Source: an uncultured Bacteroidales bacterium
GTDB lineage: Bacteria > Bacteroidota > Bacteroidia > Bacteroidales > P3
Direction: 5' to 3'
Assembly (NCBI GenBank): GCA_900316965.1
Contig: ONEY01000001.1
Coordinates: 224,565-288,564 of the forward strand
DNA length: 64,000 bases
Program-made: the position numbers and the translations under genes
The notes under the pieces: generated by a model
The model's input: only the letters and a program-made list of their open reading frames with translations
What the model was told of the DNA's origin: nothing
Databases searched by the model: none
Shown: positions 34,194 to 43,017 of the stretch, piece after piece
Position numbering within the stretch: the stretch's first letter is position 1
Layout of the letters: every line of letters starts with the position of its first letter

Positions 34194-34726
34194 GCTTCCT
34201 TTGTCGGTGATCCTTCGGCGATGGTTCGACGGTCTCCCTTCTATGCCCCTTCTTCATGGGCTCTTTTGTCATTCTGCTGCAAAAAGAATGAAAGAAAACA
34301 CAAAATCACTTGTTTAGGTTGTTTTGCATTAAACTCGCAACATTATTAAACAATTGATTTCCTTATTATTGAGGAACTTTGTCCAAAATAAGCCTCTCTG
34401 TATCAGAAAAAATGCTTATTTTTGCATCCGAATTCGGCGGAGTATGCCGAGCAATGCGGAAAGCATTTGTACTGTCTGAAGTTGAAATTTCGCCAAAATA
34501 ATCCAGAGGACAAGATACAGAGCGGCTTTTTGCTTTTTCGTGTATGTTTTGGCTTATGCCACTACATATCGTGAAGCATAGGATGAAGTTCTTCTCTGTT
34601 TTACTCTGGAACGGCGTTTGGCGATGCCTCAACTTCGTAAAACAGACAACATGAGTTCTATGCTTTCCCTGTAATATTTAGTTATCGCCCCACTGAGGAC
34701 TCAAGGCAGGTAATATATCAAATATT
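34194..34726. other. Upstream region of the exported-protein operon
   Basis: About 530 bases with no convincing gene. A TATTTTTG box at 34417-34424 is a possible -7 element, but has no -33 TTTG at the right distance. Around 34430-34455 are short complementary segments (CCGAATTCGG). If transcription starts there, the operon would have a leader of about 300 bases. Confidence 0.4.
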
Positions 34727-35059
34727 ATGGAAGATATTGCAAAAAAAATTATCGGCAATACAAATGAACTACTAGACCCCAATTGTTCATTGAAAGACAT
34801 GGAATTGGTCAGGAAACTTCAGGAGTTGGAAAAAATGTTAACTACAATAGAGGCGTCTGGTCGTTGGCAAGAAATTGATTTCTCATATAATGAACGTTGG
34901 TGGACAACTGAAACTGTTAAGAACGGTGAATTGTGTAGAAAAAGAAGAACTATTGAACAATTCTATCGTCAATATGGTCGGATTCAACTAAAAGAATATC
35001 TATCCACACTTAAAGATAAACTTGAGTCTTATCTCAAAAAAAACTATAACATTTCTTGA
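34727..35059 (+). CDS. Hypothetical cytoplasmic protein, first gene of the exported-protein operon
   Basis: A 110-residue protein without a signal sequence. Both ends are helical and charged (LVRKLQELEKMLTTIEA; LKEYLSTLKDKLESYLKK), so a small coiled-coil is likely; the centre has a Trp-rich motif (NERWWTTETV). I recognise no family. It is followed after 2 bases by the next gene, and is the only member of the six-gene operon that is not predicted to be exported, so a regulatory or chaperone role is conceivable but unproven. Confidence 0.65.
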   Translation: MEDIAKKIIGNTNELLDPNCSLKDMELVRKLQELEKMLTTIEASGRWQEIDFSYNERWWTTETVKNGELCRKRRTIEQFYRQYGRIQLKEYLSTLKDKLESYLKKNYNIS

Positions 35060-35061
35060 AT

Positions 35062-36009
35062 ATGGAATGGTTAAATAACAAAATTGTTGCCGTATTTCTA
35101 TTTTGGGTTGTTATGTTTGGAGCTGTTCAAGCACAAACCGAAAAGAAGCCTACTTTGATGATACTTCCATCTGACAATTGGTGTACACAAAGATACTTCA
35201 CTACAACCTATGAGTTTCAAGGACTAAAAACACGTGTGCCTAATTACCAACAGGCGTTTCAAGAGGACACTGAGTTGCCCCAGGTAATAAGCAAGGTTGG
35301 CCAGTTATTAACAGCGAAAGGGTACAGAGTAAAGGATGCTGAACAAGAAATCAAAAACCTGTCAATTAGAGAGGCAGAAAAGAATGTTACAAGTAGCCGG
35401 ACTTCGGGTTCATTGATTGATGAAACACCTCTCGACATTCTAAAACGTCGAATAAAATCTGATGTGGTTATTCAGATTTGGTGGCAGGTACACAAGAATA
35501 AATCCATTTCATTTACATTGGAAGCTTTTGACTCTTACACAAGTAAACGAATAGCAACCTCTACGGGCATCGCCGAGAATGCTGGTGACGTTCCTCATAC
35601 GTTAGAATCAGCTGTAGGGAAAAATATACAAGAATTTGACATTCAAATGATGCAGTGGTATGAACGGATGTGCGGTTCCGGTCGTGAAATAGTTCTTACC
35701 GTGAAGTGTTGGGATAACTGGGATAAAGACCTGGAAACAGAGTATAATGGCATGGAACTTATTGACTGCATCCAAGCATGGTTAAGGGATAACACTGTCA
35801 ATGGATCATTCAATCTTTCCGATGCTACAGAGGTTACAGCACAATTTGAGCAGGTACTTATTCCACTAATGGAAAATGAGCAAGCAACAGATGCCCGTAG
35901 TTTTGCAACCAAATTAAGGAAATACCTACAAAAAACACCATTCAATATTACCTCAAAGGTTGTAATCAGAGGTTTGGGTGAGGCAATATTAATTTTAGGA
36001 GAAAAATAA
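35062..36009 (+). CDS. Exported protein, DUF6175-like
   Basis: A 315-residue protein with a signal peptide (hydrophobic IVAVFLFWVVMF, cleavage after AVQAQ). The mature start KKPTLMILPSDNWCTQRYF, then PNYQQAFQEDTELPQVI, IKSDVVIQIWW, FTLEAFDSYTSKRIA and the C-terminal VIRGLGEAILILGEK resemble proteins I remember as DUF6175 from Bacteroides; I could not verify this. The overall layout, a short-lived nucleotide-free alpha/beta fold with a xxVxxxWW strand, recalls CsgG/TolB-N-type envelope domains, which is only an impression. Starts at the ATG 35062; a TTG 6 bases earlier is the alternative. Confidence 0.7.
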   Translation: MEWLNNKIVAVFLFWVVMFGAVQAQTEKKPTLMILPSDNWCTQRYFTTTYEFQGLKTRVPNYQQAFQEDTELPQVISKVGQLLTAKGYRVKDAEQEIKNLSIREAEKNVTSSRTSGSLIDETPLDILKRRIKSDVVIQIWWQVHKNKSISFTLEAFDSYTSKRIATSTGIAENAGDVPHTLESAVGKNIQEFDIQMMQWYERMCGSGREIVLTVKCWDNWDKDLETEYNGMELIDCIQAWLRDNTVNGSFNLSDATEVTAQFEQVLIPLMENEQATDARSFATKLRKYLQKTPFNITSKVVIRGLGEAILILGEK

Positions 36010-36010
36010 T

Positions 36011-36949
36011 ATGAAGAAAATAGTACTCACATTTTTATTGACGATCTTGGCACACCTTATGTTTGCTCAGGCTCCAATGGGCATTCGTCCAATGGTTAGT
36101 AATGAAGAACTATCAGATGCCACAAGCCAATACATAGAAAGTGTGCTGAAAAACATAATATCCAGTAATGATAATTGGGAGTCAACAGATTGGAGCCGAA
36201 TTGTTTTAGCGATAAAGCTACACCCAACACGACAGGATGTAACACCTACCGCACCTGTAAAAGTAAGCATGGAATTCGATGTTTTTATTTCTATTGGAGA
36301 TATTACAGACAATCATACTTTTAAAAACGCAAAACTATCATTAAATGGGATTGGATCATCCGAGGAGCGCGCTTATGTTGCAGCAATAAAGTCAATCAAA
36401 CCTGACAATCCGACCATCAATAGTCTGTTAAACGAAACACGACCAATCGTTGAGTCTTATTACAAAAACCATTGCCACCAAATAATTCAGAAAGCGAATA
36501 CTTTGGCTAAAACCAATAATTACGATGAAGCTATATATTTACTGACAAGTATTCCGGATGTATGTACTGATTGTTATGAAAAATGTATGAAACTCACACA
36601 AACTGTCTACAAGCAGAAAATTGATCACGAAGGTTCTCAGTTGCTAAAACAAGCTAGAATTGAGTGGATGAATGGCCAAGACAGAGAAGCCGCTAACAGG
36701 GTCGCCGATGTAATGAATGGAATATCACCAAACTCTTCGGCTTATGCAGAAGTAAAGAAAATGCAAAATACCATTACTAACAAATTAACCGCAGATGAAC
36801 GACGGGAATGGGATATGAAAGTAAAACAAATGCAAGCCAGACACGAATCCAACCTTAGCATTATTGAGGCAGTGAAAGCTATTGGAGTAGCTTGGCTTCA
36901 AAGTAGACCGCAAAATGTAACCAAAACAATAATACGAGCATGGTTTTAA
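36011..36949 (+). CDS. Exported hypothetical protein with TPR-like helical region
   Basis: A 312-residue protein with a signal peptide ending at LMFAQ (about 20). Residues 20-145 are strand-rich (FDVFISIGDITDNHTF). Residues 150-260 look like helical pairs of TPR type (ANTLAKTNNYDEAIYLLTSI, then GSQLLKQARIEWMNGQDREAANR split over two helices), with a CTDCYEKC cluster. The last 60 residues are basic and amphipathic, ending in IIRAWF. No family recognised. It starts 1 base after the previous stop and overlaps the next gene by 10 bases, so it is certainly co-translated. Confidence 0.65.
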   Translation: MKKIVLTFLLTILAHLMFAQAPMGIRPMVSNEELSDATSQYIESVLKNIISSNDNWESTDWSRIVLAIKLHPTRQDVTPTAPVKVSMEFDVFISIGDITDNHTFKNAKLSLNGIGSSEERAYVAAIKSIKPDNPTINSLLNETRPIVESYYKNHCHQIIQKANTLAKTNNYDEAIYLLTSIPDVCTDCYEKCMKLTQTVYKQKIDHEGSQLLKQARIEWMNGQDREAANRVADVMNGISPNSSAYAEVKKMQNTITNKLTADERREWDMKVKQMQARHESNLSIIEAVKAIGVAWLQSRPQNVTKTIIRAWF

Positions 36950-37419
36950 AAAGAAATACAATTTCAGTACTGGCATTATTGGTTGCAATGATAGCAAACA
37001 GTCACGACTCTTTTGCTCAAGGTTTTAATGGAGACAAAGTCGCATTTGTTAATTTTGTGTCCAGGATGTACGAGAATAATCCATTCGAGGGTGTGAAAAT
37101 TGTTGAAGATTATGACGATGCCTATATTATTTCAGTAGTTTCTCTATCGTCATCCAATTATCCTTCGGAGTCAACAATGACAAGGGTGGCAGAAGTGAAA
37201 TCACGAGCACAGGCCTCTCGATATATCAATGGTGCAGAGGTTACCCTTGATATGATTGTAACCACAAAGGAAGATGGAAAAGGAAATGTGTCGACGGAAA
37301 TAGTTGAGAAAATCCATGAAGGCTCGTTTGGCTATGTTGATACATTGGAACTACTGACCATATTAAATAAAAACGAACAAACTATTTATGTGTATTCAAC
37401 AAAACTAAAGAAAAAATGA
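36940..37419 (+). CDS. Exported hypothetical protein
   Basis: A 159-residue protein. The N-terminus has a signal peptide (SVLALLVAMIANSHDSFAQ). The rest is a mixed alpha/beta domain beginning FNGDKVAFVNFVSRMYEN with several Asp/Tyr-rich strands (KIVEDYDDAYIISVVSL). No motif is recognised. It overlaps the preceding gene by 10 bases and the following one by 4 bases. Confidence 0.65.
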   Translation: MVLKRNTISVLALLVAMIANSHDSFAQGFNGDKVAFVNFVSRMYENNPFEGVKIVEDYDDAYIISVVSLSSSNYPSESTMTRVAEVKSRAQASRYINGAEVTLDMIVTTKEDGKGNVSTEIVEKIHEGSFGYVDTLELLTILNKNEQTIYVYSTKLKKK

Positions 37420-38693
37420 AAAAGTTATTGATTGCCATACTAATCTCTATTCCCTTGTTTGCTTCAGCAGCCGATGAAATATCCCTCACTGCTTCTGGGA
37501 ATGGTTCTACACAAGACGCTGCTGTGAAAAGTGCCTTGAGAAATGCAATAGAACAGGCTTATGGGGCATTCATTTCAACGAACACCCAGGTTCTGAATAA
37601 TAAGCTGGTTAAAGATGAAATAGTTTCTTTGTCACAGGGTGTCGTAAAGTCATACAATATCGAATCTTCCGCCTATATCAAAGAACGTAATGTTTTTTTT
37701 GTCACTGTTAGAGCTGTTGTCAGCATTAGTAGTATGGCTTCTTTCGTCAATGCAAAAACAAGCTCAGGTGTAAAGGTGAACATGGGCGTTTTTGATGCTA
37801 ATATTAAACTCGCAGAACTAAATAAAAAAGCCGAAAAAAGAATCATGAAGAATCTCGTGGACTTTATCGCCACAGTTCCCCATTTGTGGAGTTATCGGAT
37901 GGTTCTTGACGAGCCATATGTAAGTGATATGTACGACGGCTTGTATCAGATAAATGGATTTGTTTATGTTTTAAAAAATGAAAACACAATACAAATATTG
38001 AATCTTATAAAAGAAACATTATTATCGCTGTCATTGTCGGCAGAGGAGCGTGCCAATTACGATAAATGGGGACTTAATTATTACACGGTGAGGAGTATAA
38101 GTTTCTCGCAAAATGATTTGTTTTTTAGAAATCCCCAATTACCTTTTGTGGGAATGGATGAACTTTTTTATAAAACTGATGGAATACGTCGATTCGCAGA
38201 TGATATTTTGCTTTTGTACGCTTTTTTTGGATTTACTATTGCCGACAATATGAGCAATCCAACGCGCTATTGTTTTTACGATTACTTCGAGGCTAATTTC
38301 GGATATGGGGTGGATCTCCTGAACATGGATGAAATATTTACTATATATTCTACAAAATTTAAACGAACACCTAAAATAACAGATTATAAATATAAACAAC
38401 CAAAATATGATTCAGAAAAAGCGGAAGCATTTGCTCGTCATATGAAAGACAATACTCATGCCATGTACAGTAATATGCAAAGCGGAACAACTGTGAGGTG
38501 TATACCTATTCGCATTTATATTCCAATTTCTAAAGCTTCGCAATATACAGGTTTTGAGGTGAAGGAGAAAAAGATTGTTATTAAAGATGCAAAGTCTTTT
38601 TATGATGGTTTGCCAGAAGGGATAAGTGTTTATGGGGGTATCGATTATAGTGAAATTGAGTTGCCGAATGGGAAACGGAGATATAGGGAATGA
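37416..38693 (+). CDS. Exported protein, FlgT-N-like domain, paralogue 1
   Basis: A 425-residue protein with a signal peptide ending at FASAAD (about 20). Residues 20-150 contain SGNGSTQDAAVKSALRNAIEQ, YGAFISTNTQ, LNNKLVKDEIVSLSQG and VKSYNIES, a pattern of the type xGxGxTxxxAxxxALRxAxEQxxG seen in FlgT N-terminal and LPP20-like envelope domains. The gene at 38745 has about the same domain (roughly half the residues identical over 125). The C-terminal 270 residues are unlike each other. It is the larger of the pair and overlaps the previous gene by 4 bases. Confidence 0.7.
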   Translation: MKKLLIAILISIPLFASAADEISLTASGNGSTQDAAVKSALRNAIEQAYGAFISTNTQVLNNKLVKDEIVSLSQGVVKSYNIESSAYIKERNVFFVTVRAVVSISSMASFVNAKTSSGVKVNMGVFDANIKLAELNKKAEKRIMKNLVDFIATVPHLWSYRMVLDEPYVSDMYDGLYQINGFVYVLKNENTIQILNLIKETLLSLSLSAEERANYDKWGLNYYTVRSISFSQNDLFFRNPQLPFVGMDELFYKTDGIRRFADDILLLYAFFGFTIADNMSNPTRYCFYDYFEANFGYGVDLLNMDEIFTIYSTKFKRTPKITDYKYKQPKYDSEKAEAFARHMKDNTHAMYSNMQSGTTVRCIPIRIYIPISKASQYTGFEVKEKKIVIKDAKSFYDGLPEGISVYGGIDYSEIELPNGKRRYRE

Positions 38694-38744
38694 CTTAAAA
38701 AACGTAACCGGTTCGGTTTTTTTCTGAGATTTGACAAAAAAAAT

Positions 38745-39875
38745 ATGAGAAAACGTAGTAATATTAAGGGAATTCTTTTGCAAGTTCTGCTTCTGATACC
38801 TATTATGTCATACGCAACCGAAGATGTTGAGATTATGGTTTCCGGGAGTGGCGTGAACAAAGAAACTGCTGTAAACATCGCTTTACGTAGTGCACTTGAA
38901 CAATCCTATGGGGCTTTTGTTTCTACCAGCACGAAGACTCTTAATGACAAGCTGGTTTCAGACGAAATTGTATCATTATCTCGTGGCAATATAAAGAACT
39001 ACAATATTCTATCGGAAAAACAACTTACTAATGGACATTGGTATGTCCTTGTAAAAGCCACCGTTAATGTCAACAAGCTAATTAAATACGTTCAAGGAGA
39101 AGGCTCTTCTGTTGAAGTAGATATGAGAGCTTTTGGCGCAAAAGTTCAAATGGAAGAGCTTAACCGAAAGGCTGAACGTAAAATAATAGAAGATTTGATT
39201 GCAGAGATTGAGGCTATTGACCTATGGGATTATTCTTTGGAACTTGATGAGCCAAGTTTGTCTGGTAACAAATATGTGATAAGCGGTGTTGTAAATGTCC
39301 AATACAACAATAATACCAATATGGTTATCGATTTAATGTCAGCTGTTTTTTCCGAACTAGACGTTTCTTCACATCCAGAAAACAGAGTCAATGGCGGAGC
39401 TTACTATAAATACATTTGTGGTCCGACACTTCTTTTTAATTGTACTTTGAGGAATCCGTATAATAATGGATTACTACGATCCAATTATTATGGTAATAAT
39501 GGACGACAAGATGATTGTGGATTTGAGCCGCGATGTAGTTGGGGGGAACCGACTTCAGCAACATTTCTGACGAAGATAAGATTCACTATTGAACCTTTAG
39601 GCATCAGAATTGATGGTAATAACACATGGACAAGAGGAGACAGAGAAAATATTAATAGAAGTGGTATATATCAACTAACAGAAAAGTCATATGGGCTAAA
39701 TTTAATTTGTAATGAGTCTGATAATATGTATTATACTTATATTATCAATCCATACGAAAAAAAAACAATTGTTCGACACAATGTTCATGATGTTATTTTC
39801 AAAATTCATTTTAAGAAGGAACTAAGCCGAGAAGAAGCCATGAAAATAAACCGAGTAACCATTCAACCGTTGTAA
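38745..39875 (+). CDS. Exported protein, FlgT-N-like domain, paralogue 2
   Basis: A 376-residue protein; signal peptide ends near SYATED (about 25). Residues 25-150 repeat the paralogue 1 domain: SGSGVNKETAVNIALRSALEQ, YGAFVSTSTKTLNDKLVSDEIVSLSRG divided as YGAFVSTST and DEIVSLSRG, NYNILSE, then VDMRAFGAKVQMEELNRKAERK. The C-terminal half has several Asn/Tyr/Gly-rich strands (YYGNNGRQDD). It begins 51 bases after paralogue 1. Together these two suggest a gene duplication and a hetero- or homomeric envelope assembly; no biochemical role is known to me. Confidence 0.7.
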   Translation: MRKRSNIKGILLQVLLLIPIMSYATEDVEIMVSGSGVNKETAVNIALRSALEQSYGAFVSTSTKTLNDKLVSDEIVSLSRGNIKNYNILSEKQLTNGHWYVLVKATVNVNKLIKYVQGEGSSVEVDMRAFGAKVQMEELNRKAERKIIEDLIAEIEAIDLWDYSLELDEPSLSGNKYVISGVVNVQYNNNTNMVIDLMSAVFSELDVSSHPENRVNGGAYYKYICGPTLLFNCTLRNPYNNGLLRSNYYGNNGRQDDCGFEPRCSWGEPTSATFLTKIRFTIEPLGIRIDGNNTWTRGDRENINRSGIYQLTEKSYGLNLICNESDNMYYTYIINPYEKKTIVRHNVHDVIFKIHFKKELSREEAMKINRVTIQPL

Positions 39876-39931
39876 GTAGCTCAGTTAAAGAAATAAAGGC
39901 AGTACCAATTATTTGATATTGCCTTCGTTTT

Positions 39932-40486
39932 TTACCAAAATGAGCAATGATTGTTAATATACATTTTAGCCCTTGGATTAAAATATAGCATCGACGTACT
40001 ACTTAACGAAAACCCCACATTGTCATCCCCTGTAAGTCTCTTGAAATGTGCGTCTATCTTATTGTTTAAATCATCGTATGGAGGTTTGCGGTTAAACATT
40101 CTCCACAGATAATAGTCGAAGTAAATTGAGTTCATGAATAGCTCACTAAACTTCCCTATGTCAGGATTAGGACTAACATCAAGGTTTGGAAACATTTCAA
40201 TAATGCACTCCCTAAATCCAGTTCTGGTGTAGTGGTTGTTGCTGCCGTCAAGAGACAGGACTTTGAGACCGGAACCATTGACACTATAGTAATAATAAAC
40301 CCCGTCAGATACATAGTGTTGGCCATTACACCCAATAACATTCGCCATTTCCATAATGTCAACATTTCTTGCAATCGCTTCTCGGTAATAGGGGAGCTGA
40401 GAGTTTAGCCACTGTGGGATAAAAGTCTCAACTGCATTTCTGAATACTGGTGTCAGATTAGCAATATTTTCTGTATAATTTGGCAT
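39932..40486 (-). CDS. Hypothetical protein, last gene of the three-gene minus operon
   Basis: A 184-residue protein without signal peptide, rich in Tyr, Asn and Phe (HYVSDGVYYYYSVNGSGL, IYFDYYLWRMF). The start at the ATG 40486 lies 2 bases after the stop of the preceding gene; a TTG 6 bases earlier is possible. No motif or family is recognised. Its 3' end faces paralogue 2 with 56 bases between the convergent genes. Confidence 0.6.
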   Translation of the reverse strand: MPNYTENIANLTPVFRNAVETFIPQWLNSQLPYYREAIARNVDIMEMANVIGCNGQHYVSDGVYYYYSVNGSGLKVLSLDGSNNHYTRTGFRECIIEMFPNLDVSPNPDIGKFSELFMNSIYFDYYLWRMFNRKPPYDDLNNKIDAHFKRLTGDDNVGFSLSSTSMLYFNPRAKMYINNHCSFW

Positions 40487-40488
40487 AT

Positions 40489-40851
40489 TCAATCCTTTCT
40501 TTCATTAAGTTTTGTTCTGCGTGAGTATATCTTTAACTCCACGCCATATTCATTGTGCAACTTCTTGATGAGTCCACTGAACGCATCCAGCCGTATTCTC
40601 TTTCGACCTAGCAATCTCGCCGCCTCATTCAGTTCAATAGTAATCACCTTCCCGGCCACAAGCTCACCATATTTATCGGCGAGAATAATCAGGTCGAGGT
40701 CATCATAGCGTTCAATCTTCTCCTGCTGCTTTTCGACGTTTACTTCTACTTCGCCAGCCATAATCATTTCATTGTTCCTCTCCGCTCTCTGGCCACATAT
40801 TTCACTGCCAAAGAGCCTGTTTAGAATAGTCGTTAGCATCTTCAACATCAT
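40489..40851 (-). CDS. Hypothetical protein, middle gene of the three-gene minus operon
   Basis: A 120-residue protein. The N-terminal 20 residues are mildly hydrophobic, then comes a Glu/Lys-rich stretch (EVEVNVEKQQEKIERYDDLDLII) and a compact C-terminal domain (LNEAARLLGRKRIRLDAFSGLIKKL) that could be a small helix-turn-helix-like unit. It overlaps the upstream gene by 4 bases. No family recognised. Confidence 0.6.
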   Translation of the reverse strand: MMLKMLTTILNRLFGSEICGQRAERNNEMIMAGEVEVNVEKQQEKIERYDDLDLIILADKYGELVAGKVITIELNEAARLLGRKRIRLDAFSGLIKKLHNEYGVELKIYSRRTKLNERKD

Positions 40852-41315
40852 TTTAGTTTTAAGTTTGTTAGGAATTGTTTTGCTTCTTTGTTTCCCTTGT
40901 GTTCTGCTGACCTAATCCATTCCAGCCCCTCGATAGAACCTTGGCCGAGCAACACAAGTCCGTATGCAAATTCATGTCTTGCCAGCTCCCTTTTACAGTA
41001 ACATTGTGGGTCTAGGAAATCTTCAAGTAATATTTTCGCTGTTAAGCAACCCTTCTCTTTGAATTTCAGCGACAATTCCACTTCACCATACAAAGCATCG
41101 AATTCTTCAATCTCGAAGGCATATTTCATGGGACAATTCATGCAGAAAGGGCATTCGTCACCACTGCATAGACTTTCGACTGGCATCCTCTCACCATCTA
41201 CTTTTATGCCTATCACATCATCACCGTCCGACAATATACTCTCAATAATTATCTCTCCAGCGGTCATTGGACGGTCTTTCTTACCTCTGGATGTTTCTGT
41301 TTTTCTTTTTGGCAT
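40848..41315 (-). CDS. Cysteine-rich protein with Sel1-like C-terminus, first gene of the three-gene operon
   Basis: A 155-residue cytoplasmic protein. The middle has CSGDECPFCMNCPMKY, a probable metal-binding cluster, and a later DPQCYCKREL adds two Cys. The end (EFAYGLVLLGQGSIEGLEWIRSAEHKGNKEA, positions about 119-150) has the A.G...L.G.G...G..W...A...G spacing of a Sel1 repeat. I chose the ATG at 41315 over a TTG at 41321. The three genes overlap or nearly overlap and form one transcript. Confidence 0.6.
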   Translation of the reverse strand: MPKRKTETSRGKKDRPMTAGEIIIESILSDGDDVIGIKVDGERMPVESLCSGDECPFCMNCPMKYAFEIEEFDALYGEVELSLKFKEKGCLTAKILLEDFLDPQCYCKRELARHEFAYGLVLLGQGSIEGLEWIRSAEHKGNKEAKQFLTNLKLK

Positions 41316-41418
41316 AATCAACTAAATTACAGATTTATACTTCCTTTTTCACTCGTAAGGAAATGACGGCATTTGGACTGCGTTTCGACGATCTGGACAG
41401 TGAATATCAAAGTAACAT

Positions 41419-41449
41419 TTTGTTATATTCAAGAAAATATGTATTTTTG
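41419..41449 (+). promoter_or_regulatory. Promoter of the AbiE operon
   Basis: TTTG (41419-41422), 19 bases, TATTTTTG (41442-41449): a near-perfect Bacteroidetes promoter, 23 bases before the AbiEi ATG. Confidence 0.8.
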
Positions 41450-41472
41450 CATTTTCTTTTGAATAGAATGTA

Positions 41473-42093
41473 ATGAATTATTTGCAGTTTAGAGAACAAT
41501 GGTTAGATGTAGGCTGTTTCAGTATCTACCAGCTCCGAGCGTGGAAGAACAACTTTGACCCAGGAGCCCTTTCAAGATGGGTGAAAAAGGGTTATATAAC
41601 CAAATTACGCCAAGATTGGTATGCATTTAGCGAGTTGCAACGAGAGCCTGATATGGCACGGTTTATTGCAGGCAAAATATACTCGCCCTCGTACATAAGT
41701 CTTCACACGGCATTGTCTATTTACGGTATTATCCCTGAAGCAGTGACGCAAATCACTTGCGTAACCTCCAATCGTACTACTTCTTACATCAACTCCTTTG
41801 GCCAGTTCCATTATCAGACTGTTAAGCCTGAATTGTTCTTTGGTTACAAGCAAGAACTGCTGAAAAGGGGTGGAGGCTGCCTGATTGCAGAACCGGAAAA
41901 GGCCATTGTTGACCTGCTGTATCTATACCCACAGTACAATTCAGCTGAAGCAATGCGTGAATTGAGGTTTGATGAATGGTGGATGCATGAACAGCTGAAC
42001 CACGACAGGCTGATTGCATTCACTCATCAAACATCAAAGAAGGCTCTGACCAAGAGAATAGAATTATTAATCAAGACTTACAAAGATGATTGA
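41473..42093 (+). CDS. AbiEi-type antitoxin / transcriptional regulator
   Basis: A 206-residue protein with the N-terminal winged-helix layout of AbiEi antitoxins: WVKKGYITKLRQDWYAF (the RGxIxxLRxGxY-like block) near 35-52 and YISLHTALSIYGIIPE near 77-92. The C-terminal half (CLIAEPEKAIVDLLYLY, LKKAL-type helices) fits the antitoxin domain. Antitoxins of this kind repress their own promoter and block the nucleotidyltransferase toxin. Its stop overlaps the toxin start by 8 bases. Confidence 0.85.
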   Translation: MNYLQFREQWLDVGCFSIYQLRAWKNNFDPGALSRWVKKGYITKLRQDWYAFSELQREPDMARFIAGKIYSPSYISLHTALSIYGIIPEAVTQITCVTSNRTTSYINSFGQFHYQTVKPELFFGYKQELLKRGGGCLIAEPEKAIVDLLYLYPQYNSAEAMRELRFDEWWMHEQLNHDRLIAFTHQTSKKALTKRIELLIKTYKDD

Positions 42094-42877
42094 TATTAAG
42101 CAACTATTACCGTATTATCCCAAGTCGATTGCAGATAACGCTTCTCTCCAGAAGCATATTCTGAAAGAGTATGTCGAACTACTCGCCTTAGAGCATCTGT
42201 CACAATCCGTTTTCGCACCTCAATTGGTGTTCATTGGTGGTACTTGTCTACGTCTCGTATATGGTATTGACAGATTCTCGGAAGATCTGGACTTCAACTG
42301 CAAAGCACTTTCGAGGGACGATTTCATGCGGATGACAGACTCACTCATTGACTATTTGCGTGGAAATGGTATGATGGCGGAAGTCCGAGACAAAGAGAAT
42401 CCCAGGCTTACTGCTTTTCGGCGCAATATATATTTCCCGGGTTTGTTGTTTGAACTGAATCTGACAGGACATCGCGAAGAACGTTTCCTGATGAAAATTG
42501 AAGCACAGGACCAGGGGATAACCTATATCCCTGAGACTGCCATCATTAATAGAAACGGCTTCCTGTTCTCCACCAGTGTTCCGCCAAAGGGTGTTTTGCT
42601 GTCGATGAAACTCTCTGCTCTGTTGGCTCGTGGCAAGGGACGTGATTTCTACGATACTATCTTTTTATGGCAACAAACAGAACCCGATTATGATTTCCTT
42701 TCAAAACGCTGCGGTATAAGTACACCGGAGGAACTGAGGGATGCTCTTGTCCATAATATGTCGGAAACAAGTTTGACAGACAAGCAAAAGGACTTTCAGC
42801 ACCTTCTTTTTGCAAACAATACTGCCGACAAAATTCTACTCTTCAATGATTTTTTTGAATCTAAACTGAATAAATAA
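42086..42877 (+). CDS. AbiEii-type nucleotidyltransferase toxin
   Basis: A 263-residue nucleotidyltransferase. GGTCLRLVYG (51-60) and DRFSEDLDFN (62-71) carry the family's G-G-T, R and D-x-D residues; LLSMKLSALLARGKGRDFYD (about 174-193) matches the KxxA...RxKxRDxxD region of AbiEii/MenT toxins. Such toxins inactivate tRNA by adding nucleotides to its 3' end and the pair can act as abortive-infection phage defence. Being next to the element's right end, the pair may also stabilise the island. Confidence 0.88.
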   Translation: MIDIKQLLPYYPKSIADNASLQKHILKEYVELLALEHLSQSVFAPQLVFIGGTCLRLVYGIDRFSEDLDFNCKALSRDDFMRMTDSLIDYLRGNGMMAEVRDKENPRLTAFRRNIYFPGLLFELNLTGHREERFLMKIEAQDQGITYIPETAIINRNGFLFSTSVPPKGVLLSMKLSALLARGKGRDFYDTIFLWQQTEPDYDFLSKRCGISTPEELRDALVHNMSETSLTDKQKDFQHLLFANNTADKILLFNDFFESKLNK

Positions 42878-43017
42878 TCATCTGATTTCCAGTAGTGATA
42901 ATCATTTTCGTAAGCGAATGTTGATAATTATAAGTCTGCAATTCAAATAATTAGCGTACTTTTGCAGCGCAATTAAGCAAGAGAACATTGAAAGAGGGTC
43001 CGGTCTGAATAGGAGTA
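42878..43017. other. Spacer between AbiE and the right end of the element
   Basis: About 140 bases without a gene. It contains a TTTGCAG-type sequence near 42961 with TACTTTTG just before it, resembling a -7 element pointing toward attR, but no frame follows. Confidence 0.4.

Noticed and set aside
34366..34632. 88-codon minus-strand frame upstream of the exported-protein operon
   Set aside because: No signal, motif or matching promoter; low confidence that it is coding.
42961..42985. TTTGCAG sequence near the right end of the element as a promoter
   Set aside because: It has TACTTTTG but no -33 TTTG at the right distance and no gene follows.
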